This document shows positions 25,416-34,054 of a stretch of DNA of 64,000 nt, in pieces; position 1 is the first letter of the stretch, and every line of letters begins with the position of its first letter. The position numbers and the translations under genes are program-made. A model generated the notes under the pieces. The model did no database searches and was not told where the DNA came from. It saw only the letters and a program-made list of their open reading frames with translations. Source of the stretch: DSNY01 sp040752195 (GTDB lineage Bacteria > Pseudomonadota > Gammaproteobacteria > Burkholderiales > Burkholderiaceae_F); the NCBI GenBank assembly GCA_040752195.1, contig JBFMFC010000001.1, forward strand, positions 122,647 through 186,646, in the 5' to 3' direction.

Positions 25416-26558
25416 ATGATGAACCATCGTCCCTACCAGATCTGCGCCAACTGCATCATGGACACATCCGACTCGGGGATCGTCTTCGACTCCCGCGGCT
25501 GGTGCGACTACTGCAACAACTTCCACGACAACATCCTGCCGAACTGGCATACCGACCAGCGCGGGGAAGCCGAGCTGATGCGAATCGCCGACGCCATCAG
25601 GCGTGCCGGACGGGGGCGCGATCATGACTGTCTGCTCGGCATCAGCGGGGGCGTGGACAGCTCCTACCTGGCATATGTTGCGAAGGAGAAAATGGGGCTG
25701 CGGCCGTTGGTCTTCCACACCGACGCCGGATGGAATTCGCAGGAGGCAGTCCACAACGTCGAGCGCATCGTCGAGGGGCTCGGTCTCGACCTGCACACCG
25801 AGGTCGTGAACTGGGAGGAGATGAAGGACCTCCAACTCGCGTTCTTCAGGGCGCAGGTACCGCATCTTGATACGCCGCAGGACCACGCGTTTTTTGCCGC
25901 GCTGTACAACTTCGCGATCGAGCACGGCTTCAAGTACATCCTCAACGGCGGCAACTATTCGACGGAATGCGTCAACGAGCCAAGCGAGTGGCATTACCAC
26001 GCCTCTGATCTACGTCAGCTCAAGGACATCCACCGCCGCTTCGGGACACGCCCGCTAAAGAGCTTTCCCCTTTGCGACATCTTCACGTACCGCATCTACT
26101 ACCGCTACGTGAAGGGCCTGCGGGTCGTGCGGCCACTGAACTACGTTCCGTACGTCAAGCAGCAGGCGATGCAGATGCTGATCGACCGCTTCGGCTGGCA
26201 GCCGTACGCGCACAAGCACTACGAATCGCGCTTCACGCGTTTTTACGAAGGGTACTGGCTGCCGACGAAGTTCGGTTACGACAAACGCCGCGCGCATTTC
26301 TCGAGCCTGATTCTGACCGGCCAGATGACTCGCGAGGAGGCGCTGGAACGGATCGCGAAGCCGGCCTACGATCCGGAGACGATCGACCAGGACTTCGAGT
26401 ACATCGCCACCAAGCTCGACATCAGCGTCGACGAACTGCGGGCGCTTCACCGCGGCCCCAACATGACCTACCGCGACTACAAGAACAACATGGCGCTGAT
26501 CCAGGCGGGCTCCTGGGTCATGAAGACGCTCGGCCTCGAGCGTGCAATCAAGAGATGA
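25416..26558 (+). CDS. wbpG: WbpG-type N-acetyl sugar amidotransferase
   Basis: A 380-residue PP-loop ATPase of the WbpG/PseA/LegH family. Together with HisH2 and HisF2 it converts a sugar N-acetyl group to an acetamidino group. Visible motifs are two Cys pairs at the N-terminus (CANCIMDTS and CDYCNNF), the ATP loop LGISGGVDSSYLA, and NGGNYSTECVNEP. Two adjacent ATGs exist (25416 and 25419). The stop overlaps the hisH2 start (ATGA). The order wbpG-hisH2-hisF2 differs from the O5 order but the module is complete. Confidence 0.9.
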   Translation: MMNHRPYQICANCIMDTSDSGIVFDSRGWCDYCNNFHDNILPNWHTDQRGEAELMRIADAIRRAGRGRDHDCLLGISGGVDSSYLAYVAKEKMGLRPLVFHTDAGWNSQEAVHNVERIVEGLGLDLHTEVVNWEEMKDLQLAFFRAQVPHLDTPQDHAFFAALYNFAIEHGFKYILNGGNYSTECVNEPSEWHYHASDLRQLKDIHRRFGTRPLKSFPLCDIFTYRIYYRYVKGLRVVRPLNYVPYVKQQAMQMLIDRFGWQPYAHKHYESRFTRFYEGYWLPTKFGYDKRRAHFSSLILTGQMTREEALERIAKPAYDPETIDQDFEYIATKLDISVDELRALHRGPNMTYRDYKNNMALIQAGSWVMKTLGLERAIKR

Positions 26559-27169
26559 TCCGCATCGTCGACTACGGGTTGGGTAACGTTCAGGCATTCC
26601 TGAACGTCTATAGGCGGCTCAACATCGCCGCCGAGAGTGCGCGCACGGCCAGCGAGTTGCGGGATGCTGACAAGCTCATCCTCCCCGGCGTGGGGGCGTT
26701 CGATCATGCGATGGAGCTGCTCGAGGGGTCCGGGATGCGCGGCGCACTCGACGAGATGGTGCTGGCGCGGCGCGTCCCGGTGCTCGGCGTCTGCGTGGGG
26801 ATGCAGATCCTGGCGGAGGGCAGCGACGAGGGCCGCCGCGCAGGGCTCGGCTGGTTGCCGGGACGGGTACGCAGCTTCCGCTCGCTCGGACAGTGGCGCA
26901 TGACGCTGCCGCACATGGGATGGAACGACGTTGCGCCGGCGGCGGCGAACCCGCTGTTCAGCGGATTGGAAACCGACGCGCGTTTCTACTTCCTTCATTC
27001 GTACTTTTTCGACTGCAGGCAAACGGAACATGTTGCCGCGCGGGCCAGCTACGGGATTGACTTCTGCTGCGCGGTGCGTGCGCAGAACGTGTACGGCGTG
27101 CAGTTCCACCCCGAGAAGAGCCACCACTTCGGCACGGCGTTGCTGAAGAACTTCGCGCTGAGCTGCTGA
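26555..27169 (+). CDS. hisH2: HisH2, glutaminase partner of the acetamidino module
   Basis: A 204-residue class I glutamine amidotransferase similar to HisH. The nucleophile elbow VLGVCVGMQILAEGSDEGR holds the catalytic Cys; the His and Glu of the triad are in FHPEKSHHFG. It should release ammonia from glutamine and pass it through HisF2 to WbpG. Its location between wbpG and hisF2, with no other his genes nearby, argues against a role in histidine synthesis. Confidence 0.9.
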   Translation: MIRIVDYGLGNVQAFLNVYRRLNIAAESARTASELRDADKLILPGVGAFDHAMELLEGSGMRGALDEMVLARRVPVLGVCVGMQILAEGSDEGRRAGLGWLPGRVRSFRSLGQWRMTLPHMGWNDVAPAAANPLFSGLETDARFYFLHSYFFDCRQTEHVAARASYGIDFCCAVRAQNVYGVQFHPEKSHHFGTALLKNFALSC

Positions 27170-27170
27170 C

Positions 27171-27944
27171 ATGCTGCGCCCCCGCATCATTCCCTGTTTG
27201 CTGGTTCAGGACGGCGGACTCGTCAAGACCGTGCGATTCAGGGAACCCAAGTACGTGGGCGATCCGATCAATGCTGTGAAGATCTTCAACGAGAAGGAGG
27301 CGGACGAGCTGATCGTGCTCGACATCGACGCCACGGCGCGAGGGCGCGGGCCCAACTTCCGACTGATCGGCCAATTCGCGGCCGAATGCCGCATGCCCCT
27401 CTGCTATGGGGGTGGCGTTACCACGGTCGAGCAGGCGAAGCGGATCGTCGCGCTTGGGGTCGAGAAGGTCGCCCTTTCGGCGGCGGCGGTCGCAAACCCC
27501 GCGCTAATCACTGCGATCGCACAGGAGATCGGCAGTCAGAGCGTCGTGGTAGTGCTCGACGCGCGGAGGACAGCAACCGGCGACTGGGAGGTCATGACTC
27601 ACAACGGGCGTAAGGCGACAGGCCGCACGGTCGTGGCTATGGCTCGCGAGGCGGAGTCGCACGGGGCGGGTGAGATCGTCATCAACTCAATCGACGAGGA
27701 CGGCGTTATGAAGGGCTATGACCTCGCTCTTGCGCGGACCGTGCGAGATGCCGTCGGTATCCCGATGACCGTCTTGGGCGGTGCCGGGTCGCACGCGGAC
27801 ATCGCGGCGCTGATCCGGGCCTGTGGCGTGATCGGTGCCGCAGCGGGGAGCCTCTTTGTCTTCAAGGGGGTCTATCGTGCCGTGCTGATCAATTACCCCA
27901 CTGCGGTACAAAAGGAAGCACTGATCGCCGGAGCCGTGCCCTAA
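27171..27944 (+). CDS. hisF2: HisF2, ammonia-channel (beta/alpha)8 partner of the acetamidino module
   Basis: A 257-residue TIM-barrel protein related to HisF: RIIPCLLVQDGGLVKT, IVLDIDATARGRG, LCYGGGVTTVEQAKRI and GGAGSHADIAALI. In HisF2-type proteins the barrel carries ammonia to the PP-loop synthetase instead of making imidazole glycerol phosphate. In true HisF the first strand usually reads CLDVKDGRVVKG; here it reads CLLVQDGGLVKT, a difference seen in this subfamily. It starts 1 nt after the hisH2 stop, indicating a tight operon. Confidence 0.9.
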   Translation: MLRPRIIPCLLVQDGGLVKTVRFREPKYVGDPINAVKIFNEKEADELIVLDIDATARGRGPNFRLIGQFAAECRMPLCYGGGVTTVEQAKRIVALGVEKVALSAAAVANPALITAIAQEIGSQSVVVVLDARRTATGDWEVMTHNGRKATGRTVVAMAREAESHGAGEIVINSIDEDGVMKGYDLALARTVRDAVGIPMTVLGGAGSHADIAALIRACGVIGAAAGSLFVFKGVYRAVLINYPTAVQKEALIAGAVP

Positions 27945-28024
27945 GGGGTTCGGAATGTGTCATTTGCGGCTTGTGCGGTCGGTTGGTACGTTGTTACGAG
28001 AGGAGCAACGGTGGGCGCCGCGAC

Positions 28025-28968
28025 GTGGAATCGCCGGCGCAAGTAGCAGTCATCGGAGCGAGCGGGTTCATCGGATCGGTCCTCTACCGCGACCTATGTG
28101 AACAGGGACACGAGGTCGTCGCGGCGGTTCGGCATCGGTGCGCGTTGGAAGCCGCGTTCGTGTCGGTCGTCGGGGAAATCGGCCCCACGGTCGATTGGCG
28201 ACCGACCCTGCGCGGTTGCGATGCCGTGGTGCACGTCGCAGGGCGCGCGCATTTCGCCAGCCGCGCGCGTGAGTCTGCGTTGGTCCCATACCGCAGGGTC
28301 AACCGCGACGGCTCGGTTGCGCTGGCAGAGCAGGCCGCAGAACTCGGGGTGCGCCGTTTCGTTTTCGTCAGCACGATCCTCGTCAACGGTCCCGATTCGA
28401 GCCGGCCGCTTCTGGCGAGCGACGCCCCGAGCCCACGCGATTCCTACGCCATTTCGAAGCTCGAAGCCGCATTGGTGCTGTCGGACGTGGCGGCGGGAAC
28501 GGGGTTGGAGCTCGTGATCGTTCGCCCGCCGCTGGTCTACGGGCCCGGCGTGCGGGCGAATTTTCTGCGGCTGCTGAGGCTCGCGGCGTCGGGCATTCCG
28601 CTGCCTTTGGCCAGTGTGCCGAGTGTACGTTCCTTCATCAGTCGGTGGAACCTAAAGGAGGATCTTCTTGTCTTGTGCCTGCGGAATCCGGCACCAGCGG
28701 GACGTGTCATTCTGACAAGCGACGGCGAAGACATCTCGCTTCCCGATCTAGTTCGGCACTTGGCCCAGGCGATGGCGCGTCCGCGCCGCCGCGTGTACTG
28801 TGCACGATTGCCGGTGGCCTCGGCGCGCGCTCGGTGGTGGAGAGGCTTCTTGCCGCGCTCCAAGTGGGCATCTCGGAGATGCGCAGCGTGCGTCGGTGGA
28901 GTGCGCTCATGTCGCTGCGCGAGGGGCTAACGCGCACGGCTGTATGGTACGCGCGGGGGAGGGCAGGC
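28025..28968 (+). pseudogene. Frameshifted WbpK/WbpV-like NAD-dependent sugar epimerase/reductase
   Basis: The first ~255 codons match the intact paralogue at 32069-33034: AVIGASGFIG, VHVAGRAHF, RRFVFVSTILVNG, the Y-x-x-x-K of SYAISKLEA, IVRPPLVYGPGVRANF and ILTSDGEDISLPDL. After MARPRR (about 28785) that frame loses all similarity and stops at 28930, while the next frame reads RSVVERLLAALQVGIS, then MSLREGLTRTAVWYARG, the expected C-terminus. Compared with the paralogue the joint is about seven residues short, compatible with a ~22-nt deletion. No stop follows closely in the second frame. It sits in the wbpK position of the O5 locus. An assembly error is also possible. Confidence 0.8.
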
Positions 28969-29124
28969 ACGCTTGCGCAGCACTCTTGGGACGGACACGA
29001 CGCGCACCGGGCAGGTGGGTGCGGGGCGCACGTCTACCCGCCCACTGCAGGAAGTCTGGTAGCGGGGGTTTGTCGGTTCCGATCCGGTCGGAGTCTCGAG
29101 CTCGATCTATCTGCGCGATTCGAA

Positions 29125-31041
29125 TCAGGGTGCTGTCTGGGTCAGCGGGGCCGAACGCTCACTCGGCGGGTGCGACGCCGAGTGAGTGGCGCGCTCCGCT
29201 TGCGGCGGAGCGAACTCGGGAACCCACCGGCGAAGGTCGCCGTGCACCGGACGGTTTTCTACCGCGCACGCGTTGTCGAGCCAACGCAGCAGCTCCTCGA
29301 GCCAGCCGGCTGCAGGCTCCACGGCCTTGGCAACGCGCACCTTGGGATGCGGCGTCGGCAACGTCGTTTCACTGTCCGCAAGCAGTTCCTCGAAGAGCTT
29401 TTCGCCCGGCCGCAGTCCGGTGAACCGGATCTCGATCTGCTGCTCGGTATGGCCGGCAAGCCGGATCATGTCGCGCGCGAGATCGGCGATCCTCACCGGT
29501 GCGCCCATGTCCAGCACGAAGATCTCGCCGCCTTCGCCCATGGCGCCGGCTTGCAATACCAGTTGCGCCGCTTCCGGGATGGACATGAAGTAGCGGATGA
29601 CCTCCGGATGCGTGACCGTGACCGGACCGCCGGCGGCGATCTGCGCCTGGAATTTCGGGATCACACTGCCGCTGGAGCCGAGCACATTGCCGAAGCGCAC
29701 GATGGTGAACCGCGTTGCACTGCGCTGGTTTAGCGCCTGGCAGACCATCTCGGCAAGCCGCTTTGAGGCCCCCATCACGTTGGTCGGATTGACCGCCTTG
29801 TCGGTCGACACGAGGACAAAGCGCTCGACGCCGTGCCGCAACGCTGCGTCGCCGACGACGTACGTGCCGAACGCGTTGTTGCGCACCGCCTCCCAGGCGT
29901 TGTCGTCCTCCATCAGCGGCACGTGCTTGTAGGCGGCGGCGTGGAAAACGATCGCCGGCCGATGCACCGACAGGACTCCTTCCACGCGCGCGCGGTCCTT
30001 CACGTCGCCGATCAGCGCAACGATGCGGCATGAGGGCGCGAGAGAGGCGAACTCCTCGGTCAGGCGATAGATCGCGAACTCGCTGATGTCGAGCACGACG
30101 AGCGCGGCGGGCTCGAAGCGGACGAGCTGGCGACACAGCTCCGAGCCGATCGAGCCGCCGGCACCGGTGACGAGGATGGTCTTGCCGCTGTAGGAGCGAC
30201 GCAGCGCTTGCATGTCGAGCTGCACCGGGTCGCGCCCCAGCAGGTCGTCGACTTCGATCTGCCGCACGCCGCCGTGCGCGCCGCGCATGATCTCCTCGAA
30301 CGAGGGCACGGTCAGGATGCGCGCGCCGGCATCCGAGCAGATCTTCACGATGCGCCGTCGCGCTTCGTGCGGTACGCCGGGCATCGCGAGAATCACGGTA
30401 TTGGTGCTGAACTGCCGCGCGACTTCCGCGTACTGGTCGGTGCGGCCGACCACGCGCACGCCTTCGAGGATGCGGCCGCGCTTGCGCGGGTCGTCGTCCA
30501 GCAGCGCGACCGCCTTGTACAGCGTGCTGTTCTCGAGCTCGCGCAACAGCTTGGCGGCGGCGCCGCCGGCGCCGATGACGATCACCGGGTCGCCTTGCTC
30601 GCGCGTGACGACCGTGAGCTTGTGTTCGCGCCACATGCGGTAAGCGAGCCGGCTGCCGGCCATGAAGAAGGCGAGCAGCACCGGGAAGATCACCAGCACC
30701 GAGCGAGGAACGACAACGTCCAGCCGTGCGATCAGTGTCACGAACGGGATCGCCGCGGTGGCCAGCCCGGCGGCGAACGCGATCTGCCGGATGTCGCGCA
30801 GGCTCGCGTAGCGCCACAGGCCGCGGTACAAGCCACTTGCCCAGAACGCGGCGGCCTGCACCGGCAACAGCCACGGCAGCAGCGTCCAGACCGACGGGAA
30901 CACCCACCACGTGCCCTCGAAGTTCAGCCGTATCGCATACGCGAGCACCAGTGATACCGCCGCTGCCGCGACGTCGTGCAGCCAGGCGAGCGCAGCGCGC
31001 CAGTTCAGCCGCGTGGTGAGCTTGGTTGACGTAACGGACAT
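29125..31041 (-). CDS. wbpM: WbpM-type UDP-GlcNAc 4,6-dehydratase (membrane-bound)
   Basis: A 638-residue protein with four N-terminal membrane segments (to about residue 110), a first nucleotide-binding domain (VIVIGAGGAAAKLL) and a C-terminal dehydratase domain with VTGAGGSIGSELCRQL. The catalytic triad is of the WbpM kind, with Met in place of Tyr: STDKAVNPTNVMGASKRLAE. It should form UDP-2-acetamido-4-keto-2,6-dideoxyhexose, the precursor of QuiNAc and FucNAc. Its ATG overlaps the wbpL stop. The gene order wbpV-wbpL-wbpM equals the end of several P. aeruginosa O-antigen loci. Confidence 0.93.
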   Translation of the reverse strand: MSVTSTKLTTRLNWRAALAWLHDVAAAAVSLVLAYAIRLNFEGTWWVFPSVWTLLPWLLPVQAAAFWASGLYRGLWRYASLRDIRQIAFAAGLATAAIPFVTLIARLDVVVPRSVLVIFPVLLAFFMAGSRLAYRMWREHKLTVVTREQGDPVIVIGAGGAAAKLLRELENSTLYKAVALLDDDPRKRGRILEGVRVVGRTDQYAEVARQFSTNTVILAMPGVPHEARRRIVKICSDAGARILTVPSFEEIMRGAHGGVRQIEVDDLLGRDPVQLDMQALRRSYSGKTILVTGAGGSIGSELCRQLVRFEPAALVVLDISEFAIYRLTEEFASLAPSCRIVALIGDVKDRARVEGVLSVHRPAIVFHAAAYKHVPLMEDDNAWEAVRNNAFGTYVVGDAALRHGVERFVLVSTDKAVNPTNVMGASKRLAEMVCQALNQRSATRFTIVRFGNVLGSSGSVIPKFQAQIAAGGPVTVTHPEVIRYFMSIPEAAQLVLQAGAMGEGGEIFVLDMGAPVRIADLARDMIRLAGHTEQQIEIRFTGLRPGEKLFEELLADSETTLPTPHPKVRVAKAVEPAAGWLEELLRWLDNACAVENRPVHGDLRRWVPEFAPPQAERATHSASHPPSERSAPLTQTAP

Positions 31042-32072
31042 CAATCGGCCCTGGGTGAGATCGGATGGCGCCCGGCGCCGAGCGCAACGGCCAGCCCGGC
31101 GAGCACGGCGAACGCCGCGGCCGCGCCAATATACGCATGCTGCGGCCGTGTCGCGGCGAGGATCGCCAGTGGCAGCAGCACGAGCAGATTGATCGCAATG
31201 ATCGCCAGCGTCACGGGCAGATGTCCGCCGTAGCGCACGGCCGCGTGCTGATACGCGTGCGAGCGGTGCGCCGAATACCAACGCTCGCCGGTGAGCACGC
31301 GCCGCCCGAGCGTGATGGTGGCATCGACCCAGAACACAGCGAGCAGAATGACCCATACCCACACGAAGCGCGCACTGAGATTAGCGCTGAAAAGCAGATA
31401 CACGGCAAAGGCGTAACCGAGGAAGCCGCTGCCGGCATCGCCCATGAAGATGCGCGCCGGCGGCCAGTTCAGAAGCAGGAAGCCTGCTGCGGCTGCAGCA
31501 AGCAGCGTCAGTCCGGGAAATTGCGCGTCGACGAGGCCGGCGATCAGAGCGGCCGCTAGCGCAACGCTGACCGCTTCACCGGCGGCGATGCCGTCGATGC
31601 CGTCCATGAAGTTGTAGAGGTTCAGCAGCCAAGCAACGCCGATGACGGACACGGGCCATGCGATCCACGCGGGCGCGACCCACATCGCCGCGCCGACCGG
31701 AACATGCTGTACCGGACCCAGCAGCGCAACGGCGAGCACGGCAGCAATCACGTGCAGCGGCAAGCGCACGCGCGCCGGCAGATTGACGTGATCGTCCCAG
31801 AAGCCGACGGCCGCAACCAGACCACCGCCGACGAGCAGCGCCGCCAGCAGCGCGGTCGGCATCGAGCCGCACCACCACAGCGCGAGCGCGCCCGCGACAA
31901 AAGCCAGCACGATCGCCACGCCGCCGCCGCGCGGAACGGGGTGCGCGTGCGAGCTGCGCTCGTTGGGCACGTCCAGCAGTCTTCGCATCCCATACCGACG
32001 CAGGAGCGCTGTTCCGGCCCAAGCGGCGACGAAAACCGGCACGATGAGCCAATGCTCGAATGAGACCGTCAA
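31041..32072 (-). CDS. wbpL: WbpL-type initiating sugar-phosphate transferase (PNPT family, copy 3)
   Basis: A 343-residue multi-pass membrane protein of the WecA/MraY family: PNERSSHAHPVPRGGG, GFWDDHVNLPARVR, LYNFMDGIDGIAAGE and SHAYQHAAVR. The Asn-x-x-Asp site and the Pro-Arg-Gly-Gly-Gly loop are of the WbpL subtype, which uses UDP-FucNAc or UDP-QuiNAc. The start is TTG at 32072, with AGAGG 6 nt upstream, overlapping the wbpV stop. In P. aeruginosa WbpL starts the O-antigen repeat, so it is the best candidate for starting the unit made by the 16-29 kb operon. Confidence 0.9.
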   Translation of the reverse strand: MTVSFEHWLIVPVFVAAWAGTALLRRYGMRRLLDVPNERSSHAHPVPRGGGVAIVLAFVAGALALWWCGSMPTALLAALLVGGGLVAAVGFWDDHVNLPARVRLPLHVIAAVLAVALLGPVQHVPVGAAMWVAPAWIAWPVSVIGVAWLLNLYNFMDGIDGIAAGEAVSVALAAALIAGLVDAQFPGLTLLAAAAAGFLLLNWPPARIFMGDAGSGFLGYAFAVYLLFSANLSARFVWVWVILLAVFWVDATITLGRRVLTGERWYSAHRSHAYQHAAVRYGGHLPVTLAIIAINLLVLLPLAILAATRPQHAYIGAAAAFAVLAGLAVALGAGRHPISPRAD

Positions 32073-33034
32073 GGCGAACCTCTGCGAGCAAACGAACGCC
32101 CCGCTGCGCGCAGACCCGCCGCGACTGAAACCTCGGGCGACCAGCCCAGCAGCGTGCGTGCCTTGGTGACGTCCACGCGCAGCGGCGCGGTCAGCCTGTC
32201 GAACGTCGCGGCCTGACCGAGGAGATGAGCGCCGAGCCGCAGCGCAGCGGGCGGAAACGGAAACAGCCGCGCCGGCACGCCGAGTCCGTCCGCCAGATGC
32301 CGAATCAGCTCCGGCAACGACACGTCTTCGCCGTCGGCAGCCAGAAAGGTTTGGCCCACTGCCGCCCGGTGCACGAGCGCGCCCTCGATGAGCGACGCGA
32401 GGTTGTCCACGCCGATGAGGCTGCGTCTGCTCGTGAAGCTCGCCAGCGGCAGCGGCATCCCGCGCGCAACGAGCCGCGCCAGCCGCGCCATGTTGCCGGG
32501 GCAGTGGGGTCCGTAGACTAAGGTGGGACGCAGGACGACGAGTTCCATCATCGTGTGGCGCGCGATTTCGGCCAGGACCTGCTCTGCGCGCAGTTTTGAT
32601 GCCGCATACGGCTCCAACGGCGCAGGGGCGTCAGCCTCGGTCAACGGCCGGTCCGAGCGGTTGCCGAGTACACCGATCGAGCTGACGAAGACGAAACGCC
32701 GAACGCGCGCGGCGACTGCGGCCTGCGCAAGCCGCATCGTCGCCTCGACGTTGGCACGCTGAAACGCTGCGCCCGGATCCCCGGCGGTCTCGCGCAGCAC
32801 GTGCGCCCGTCCCGCAAGATGCACGATCGCGTCGTGCCCCGCGACCATGTCGTCGAGCCGTTCACATCGCTCGAGATCACCGGTCGCCACGCGCGACATA
32901 CCCATCGTGCCGTCCGACGGCGTCCGCACGGCGCGCGTGACGGCGAAACTCCGGCGCTGCAACCGCGCACACAGGTGCCGGCCGATGAAGCCGTCGGCAC
33001 CAGTCACGAACACCCTGCTCGGGACGTCGGGCAC
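32069..33034 (-). CDS. wbpV: WbpV-type UDP-4-keto-sugar reductase / epimerase (SDR)
   Basis: A 321-residue extended SDR: VFVTGADGFIGRHL, IVHLAGRAHV, RRFVFVSSIGVLG, the YAASKLRAE Tyr-Lys pair, VLRPTLVYGP and FLAADGEDVSLPELI. It should reduce the WbpM product, giving UDP-QuiNAc (as WbpV) or UDP-FucNAc (as WbpK); the two cannot be told apart by eye. I chose the GTG at 33034, just past the stop of the upstream glycosyltransferase; the long open frame beyond it overlaps that gene. An intact paralogue of the pseudogene at 28025-28968. Confidence 0.87.
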   Translation of the reverse strand: MPDVPSRVFVTGADGFIGRHLCARLQRRSFAVTRAVRTPSDGTMGMSRVATGDLERCERLDDMVAGHDAIVHLAGRAHVLRETAGDPGAAFQRANVEATMRLAQAAVAARVRRFVFVSSIGVLGNRSDRPLTEADAPAPLEPYAASKLRAEQVLAEIARHTMMELVVLRPTLVYGPHCPGNMARLARLVARGMPLPLASFTSRRSLIGVDNLASLIEGALVHRAAVGQTFLAADGEDVSLPELIRHLADGLGVPARLFPFPPAALRLGAHLLGQAATFDRLTAPLRVDVTKARTLLGWSPEVSVAAGLRAAGRSFARRGSP

Positions 33035-33039
33035 CGCGG

Positions 33040-33897
33040 TCAGAAGCGCCGGTACTTCAAAACGGCGCGGCCGGCATAGTTGACAAACGACCAGGCGGAC
33101 CGCAACAAGCCGAGCCGCTCGACCTCTCGGTAGGTGCACCAGACGTGGCGCGCCGACTTGAGCTTGTTGCGCGAGACTGACCCGCCGAGCACGCGATAGC
33201 GCATCAAGTCCTCGTGCAGTCCCACCGCCCTGCCGCCGCTGCGCAACAGTTCGAGCCAGCAGGCGTAGTCGTCGTAGTAGGTCTTCTTCATCGCAAACCG
33301 ACCGGTCTTGGCGCGGTCGACGATGACGGTCGAGGTGGCGATGCCGGTATCGCAGAGCAGTCGGTCGTAGTCGAGCCAGTCGCGCACCCTGATGAGCCGG
33401 CCGATGTGCGAGCCGTCGGCATCGACGCGGCGGAATTCGGTGAACGAGATCTTTGCGTCCCGGGCACGGTGGAACGCGAGTTGTCGCTCGAGCTTCGCCG
33501 GCAGCCAGGCGTCGTCGCTGTCGAGAAAGGCGATCCAGCGACCGCGCGCCTCCGACAGGGCGCGATTGCGGGCGGCAGCCGGTCCGCCGTTGGCCGGCTG
33601 TCGCAACAAACGGATGCGGGGGTCGGTGGCCGTGAAGCTTTCGACGATCGCCGCGGTTTCGTCCGGTGAACAGTCGTCGACGACCAGCATCTCGAAGTCG
33701 CGATACGTCTGAGCTTGCACCGAGCGAATCGTTTCACCGATGAAACGCGCAGCGCGATAAGCGGGCGTGACGATCGAGACGAGCGAGTCGACGTAACCGC
33801 CGTCGATCCGGGCGGTCGCGGCCGGGGTGGCATCTTCCGGTACCTGGAGGGCTGTCGAGTTCAATCGAGTCGGGTCGCCGTGGGCTATTTCCGGCAT
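33040..33897 (-). CDS. Glycosyltransferase family 2 (GT-A fold)
   Basis: A 285-residue inverting glycosyltransferase: VSIVTPAYRAARFIGETI, LVVDDCSPDETAAIV, NGGPAAARNRAL and the metal-binding IAFLDSDDAWLP. The acceptor part has YYDDYACWLELLRSG. The ATG at 33897 is preferred; upstream frame is low-complexity and overlaps the divergent pseB region. It precedes wbpV, wbpL and wbpM on one transcript with short gaps, so it probably builds the same O-unit. The first ~33 residues before the fold are unusual in length for GT2 and may be shorter in the real protein. Confidence 0.85.
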   Translation of the reverse strand: MPEIAHGDPTRLNSTALQVPEDATPAATARIDGGYVDSLVSIVTPAYRAARFIGETIRSVQAQTYRDFEMLVVDDCSPDETAAIVESFTATDPRIRLLRQPANGGPAAARNRALSEARGRWIAFLDSDDAWLPAKLERQLAFHRARDAKISFTEFRRVDADGSHIGRLIRVRDWLDYDRLLCDTGIATSTVIVDRAKTGRFAMKKTYYDDYACWLELLRSGGRAVGLHEDLMRYRVLGGSVSRNKLKSARHVWCTYREVERLGLLRSAWSFVNYAGRAVLKYRRF

Positions 33898-34054
33898 TCG
33901 CCAGCGGCGGCATTGTAGTGAGTCGAAGTGGCCGCTCGGGCCGGACCGCAACGCACCGGCGCTTGCAGCGCAGTGCAGTATCCTCGCGAACCGGCCGCGC
34001 GGTCCGCTCGGCCAACGCCATGCGGACGCAAACGGCAGTGACACTGGAAGGCCC

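Noticed and set aside
26555..27944. hisH and hisF as histidine biosynthesis genes
   Set aside because: They are linked to wbpG and O-antigen genes with no other his gene, and HisF2 has the subfamily strand CLLVQDGGLVKT; the acetamidino role is far more likely.
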